A DNA stretch of 24,059 bases, taken from positions 1-24,059 of the forward strand of contig JAFLKZ010000005.1 of assembly GCA_019162915.1 (NCBI GenBank), in the 5' to 3' direction. Below are positions 23,104 through 24,059 of this stretch, piece by piece. The stretch comes from Campylobacteraceae bacterium (GTDB lineage Bacteria; Campylobacterota; Campylobacteria; Campylobacterales; Sulfurospirillaceae). A model generated the notes under the pieces. It was not told where the DNA came from, did no database searches, and saw nothing but the letters and a program-made list of their open reading frames with translations. Numbering within the stretch: the stretch's first letter is position 1; every line of letters starts with the position of its first letter. A program made the translations under genes and the position numbers.

Positions 23104-23113
23104 TTACATGTAA
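23104..23113. repeat. TTACATGTAA palindrome, copy 8
   Basis: Non-coding, 4 bases after the gdhA stop and just before the gdhA terminator. A one-mismatch copy (TTACATGTAG) lies inside gdhA at 22514-22523. Confidence 0.8.
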
Positions 23114-23116
23114 ACT

Positions 23117-23145
23117 AAAAAGTGAGGGATTTTCCCTCACTTTTT
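23117..23145 (+). terminator. Strong bidirectional terminator after gdhA
   Basis: A perfect 13-base-pair stem, AAAAAGTGAGGGA and TCCCTCACTTTTT, with a TTT loop. The T tract on the plus strand terminates gdhA; the A tract makes it usable for leftward transcripts as well. Confidence 0.92.
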
Positions 23146-23153
23146 ATGCAAGA

Positions 23154-23165
23154 GCGACTAGTCGC
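23154..23165. repeat. 12-base palindrome GCGACTAGTCGC
   Basis: A perfect palindrome in the gdhA-upp gap, G+C-rich in an A+T-rich setting, next to the gdhA terminator. Possible protein-binding site or hairpin; no function assigned. Confidence 0.5.
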
Positions 23166-23181
23166 GAGAGCCGTCTGCTGA

Positions 23182-23219
23182 AGACCTAATTTTGAACTTA
23201 GCTCAAAATTTGAGAGTCT
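23182..23219 (-). terminator. Possible hairpin terminator at the end of upp
   Basis: AGAC...GTCT outer pairing and AATTTTGA / TCAAAATT inner pairing around ACTTAGC, starting at the last codons of upp. A T tract is lacking, so its role as terminator is uncertain. Confidence 0.45.
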
Positions 23220-23847
23220 AAATGTTTATCGTATTAAAAACTCTATCTCCCGCATCTCCAAGACCAGGGACAATATAACCATTTTCATTAAGCCCATCAT
23301 CAATACATGCGGTAAATACTGGCACATCAGGATGAATAGCGCAAAATCGCTTAAGTCCCTCAGGAGCAGAAACTAAAGCTAAAAATCGTATATCGCTCAC
23401 GCCTTTTTCTTTCAAAAAATTAACAGCATCGATTGCCGTCCCACCCGTTGCAAACATCGGATCAATAATGATAGCAATGCGATCTTTATGATCAGGAGGC
23501 AATTTAGCATAATAAAACTCAGCTTCGAGTGTTTTTTCATTTCTTTGAAAACCTAAAAAACCAACACTAGCATCAGGGATAAGTTTAAAAATACCATCCA
23601 ACATACCAAGAGCTGCCCGAAGAATCGGACAGATCATGATTTTTGAATCTAATTTTTTAGCATTAGCTATCGCCACAGGTGTTTTTACTTTCACATCGCG
23701 TAGGGGTAAATCTCTCGTTGCCTCAAAAAGCATCAAATACGAGATTTCATCAACCAACAAACGAAACTGAAAAGGTTCTGTTTTTTCATCTCTTAAAATC
23801 GAGAGTTTATGCTCAATTAAAGGGTGGTTAATGACATGAACATTCAC
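23218..23847 (-). CDS. upp: Uracil phosphoribosyltransferase
   Basis: 209 residues, the family length. The start NVHVINHPLIEHKLSILRD matches Upp; KIMICPILRAALGMLDGI is the flexible substrate loop region, IIIDPMFATGGTAIDAV the PRPP-binding loop, and ENGYIVPGLGDAGDR the uracil-binding end. It salvages uracil to UMP with PRPP. The start is GTG, directly after the malic enzyme stop with no spacer (TAAGTG); an ATG two bases further on is out of frame. Confidence 0.95.
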   Translation of the reverse strand: MNVHVINHPLIEHKLSILRDEKTEPFQFRLLVDEISYLMLFEATRDLPLRDVKVKTPVAIANAKKLDSKIMICPILRAALGMLDGIFKLIPDASVGFLGFQRNEKTLEAEFYYAKLPPDHKDRIAIIIDPMFATGGTAIDAVNFLKEKGVSDIRFLALVSAPEGLKRFCAIHPDVPVFTACIDDGLNENGYIVPGLGDAGDRVFNTINI

Positions 23848-24059
23848 TTATTTTTGCTCCGCATCAATAATAGCTTGTAATCTAACTTTATACGCTTCGA
23901 TATCAAAATCTTTGATTTTTGCTACGCCATCTTTGATAGCCGCTTCTGCAACTGCCGCAGAAATCCATACAAATACTCTTCTATCAAATGGTTTTGGGAT
24001 GATATAATTAATACCAAATTTAGGATCTTCACCAGGATATGCTGCTTTAACATACTCAG
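23848..24059 (-). CDS. Malic enzyme (malate dehydrogenase, decarboxylating), 3' end only
   Basis: The last 69 or so codons up to the window edge. The translation has YIIPKPFDRRVFVWISAAVAEAA, in which PKPFDRR and the following AAVAEAA helix are typical of the C-terminus of bacterial NAD(P) malic enzymes. The enzyme converts malate to pyruvate and CO2. The rest of the gene lies beyond the right edge. It is directly followed by upp and probably in one transcript. Malate brought in by the TRAP system could feed it (inference). Confidence 0.85.
   Translation of the reverse strand, partial: EYVKAAYPGEDPKFGINYIIPKPFDRRVFVWISAAVAEAAIKDGVAKIKDFDIEAYKVRLQAIIDAEQK

Overview
The window looks like a chromosomal segment of a Campylobacterota (epsilonproteobacterial) bacterium, most like Sulfurospirillum and relatives. 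The signs are low G+C, tightly packed operons with 1-14 base overlaps, TATAAT-type -10 boxes mostly without a clear -35, futalosine-route menaquinone synthesis (MqnA-like protein), a TRAP C4-dicarboxylate system, and thioredoxin-coupled ArsC with ArsR/ArsB. Assignment to a genus is inference.

Layout. (1) 1-3117: the right-hand end of an integrated element. It holds an unrecognised partial gene, a DUF3696-type AAA ATPase, a tyrosine integrase, and the 3' 57 bases of a tRNA-Leu(UAG) whose 5' half is missing, which is the attachment-site scar. (2) 3146-6128: a five-gene leftward operon, arsC / CDF metal exporter / ArsP_1-family permease / rhodanese / small thioredoxin-like protein. (3) 6263-9111: a TRAP transporter (dctM, dctQ, dctP in map order), leftward. 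(4) 9284-16424: nine leftward genes that look like one transcription unit: cytochrome b561, a Spy/CpxP-like periplasmic protein, a cytochrome c'-like protein, an OmpR-type response regulator, a histidine kinase, an ABC ATPase, a MacB/LolE-type permease, a LolA-like periplasmic protein and an outer-membrane beta-barrel. (5) 16509-18082: arsR-arsB, leftward. (6) 18220-19107: a second CDF exporter, rightward. (7) 19135-20888: a TerC-family membrane protein followed by a divergent MreB paralogue, leftward. (8) 21060-23100: mqnA-like gene and gdhA, rightward. (9) 23218-24059: upp and the 3' end of a malic enzyme gene, leftward.

How it fits together. The two arsenic operons lie about 10 kb apart but carry the same operator (ATCAA-N6-TTGAT) on the -35 of promoters with the same 17-base spacing, so a single ArsR probably controls both. 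The dctP promoter carries two perfect 11-base direct repeats just upstream of a TATAAT box, the geometry used by OmpR/PhoB-type regulators; the neighbouring operon encodes such a regulator. That nine-gene operon joins a sensor pair, c- and b-type cytochromes and an inner-membrane-to-outer-membrane LolA-like transport route. It is the best candidate here for an undescribed system. The palindrome TTACATGTAA occurs eight times exactly, six of them in or beside the ars operons, far more often than base composition predicts.

No stretch longer than 300 bases lacks a gene. The largest gap, 2922-3145, holds the integrase control region and the attachment site. I see no CRISPR array, rRNA, intact tRNA or insertion sequence.
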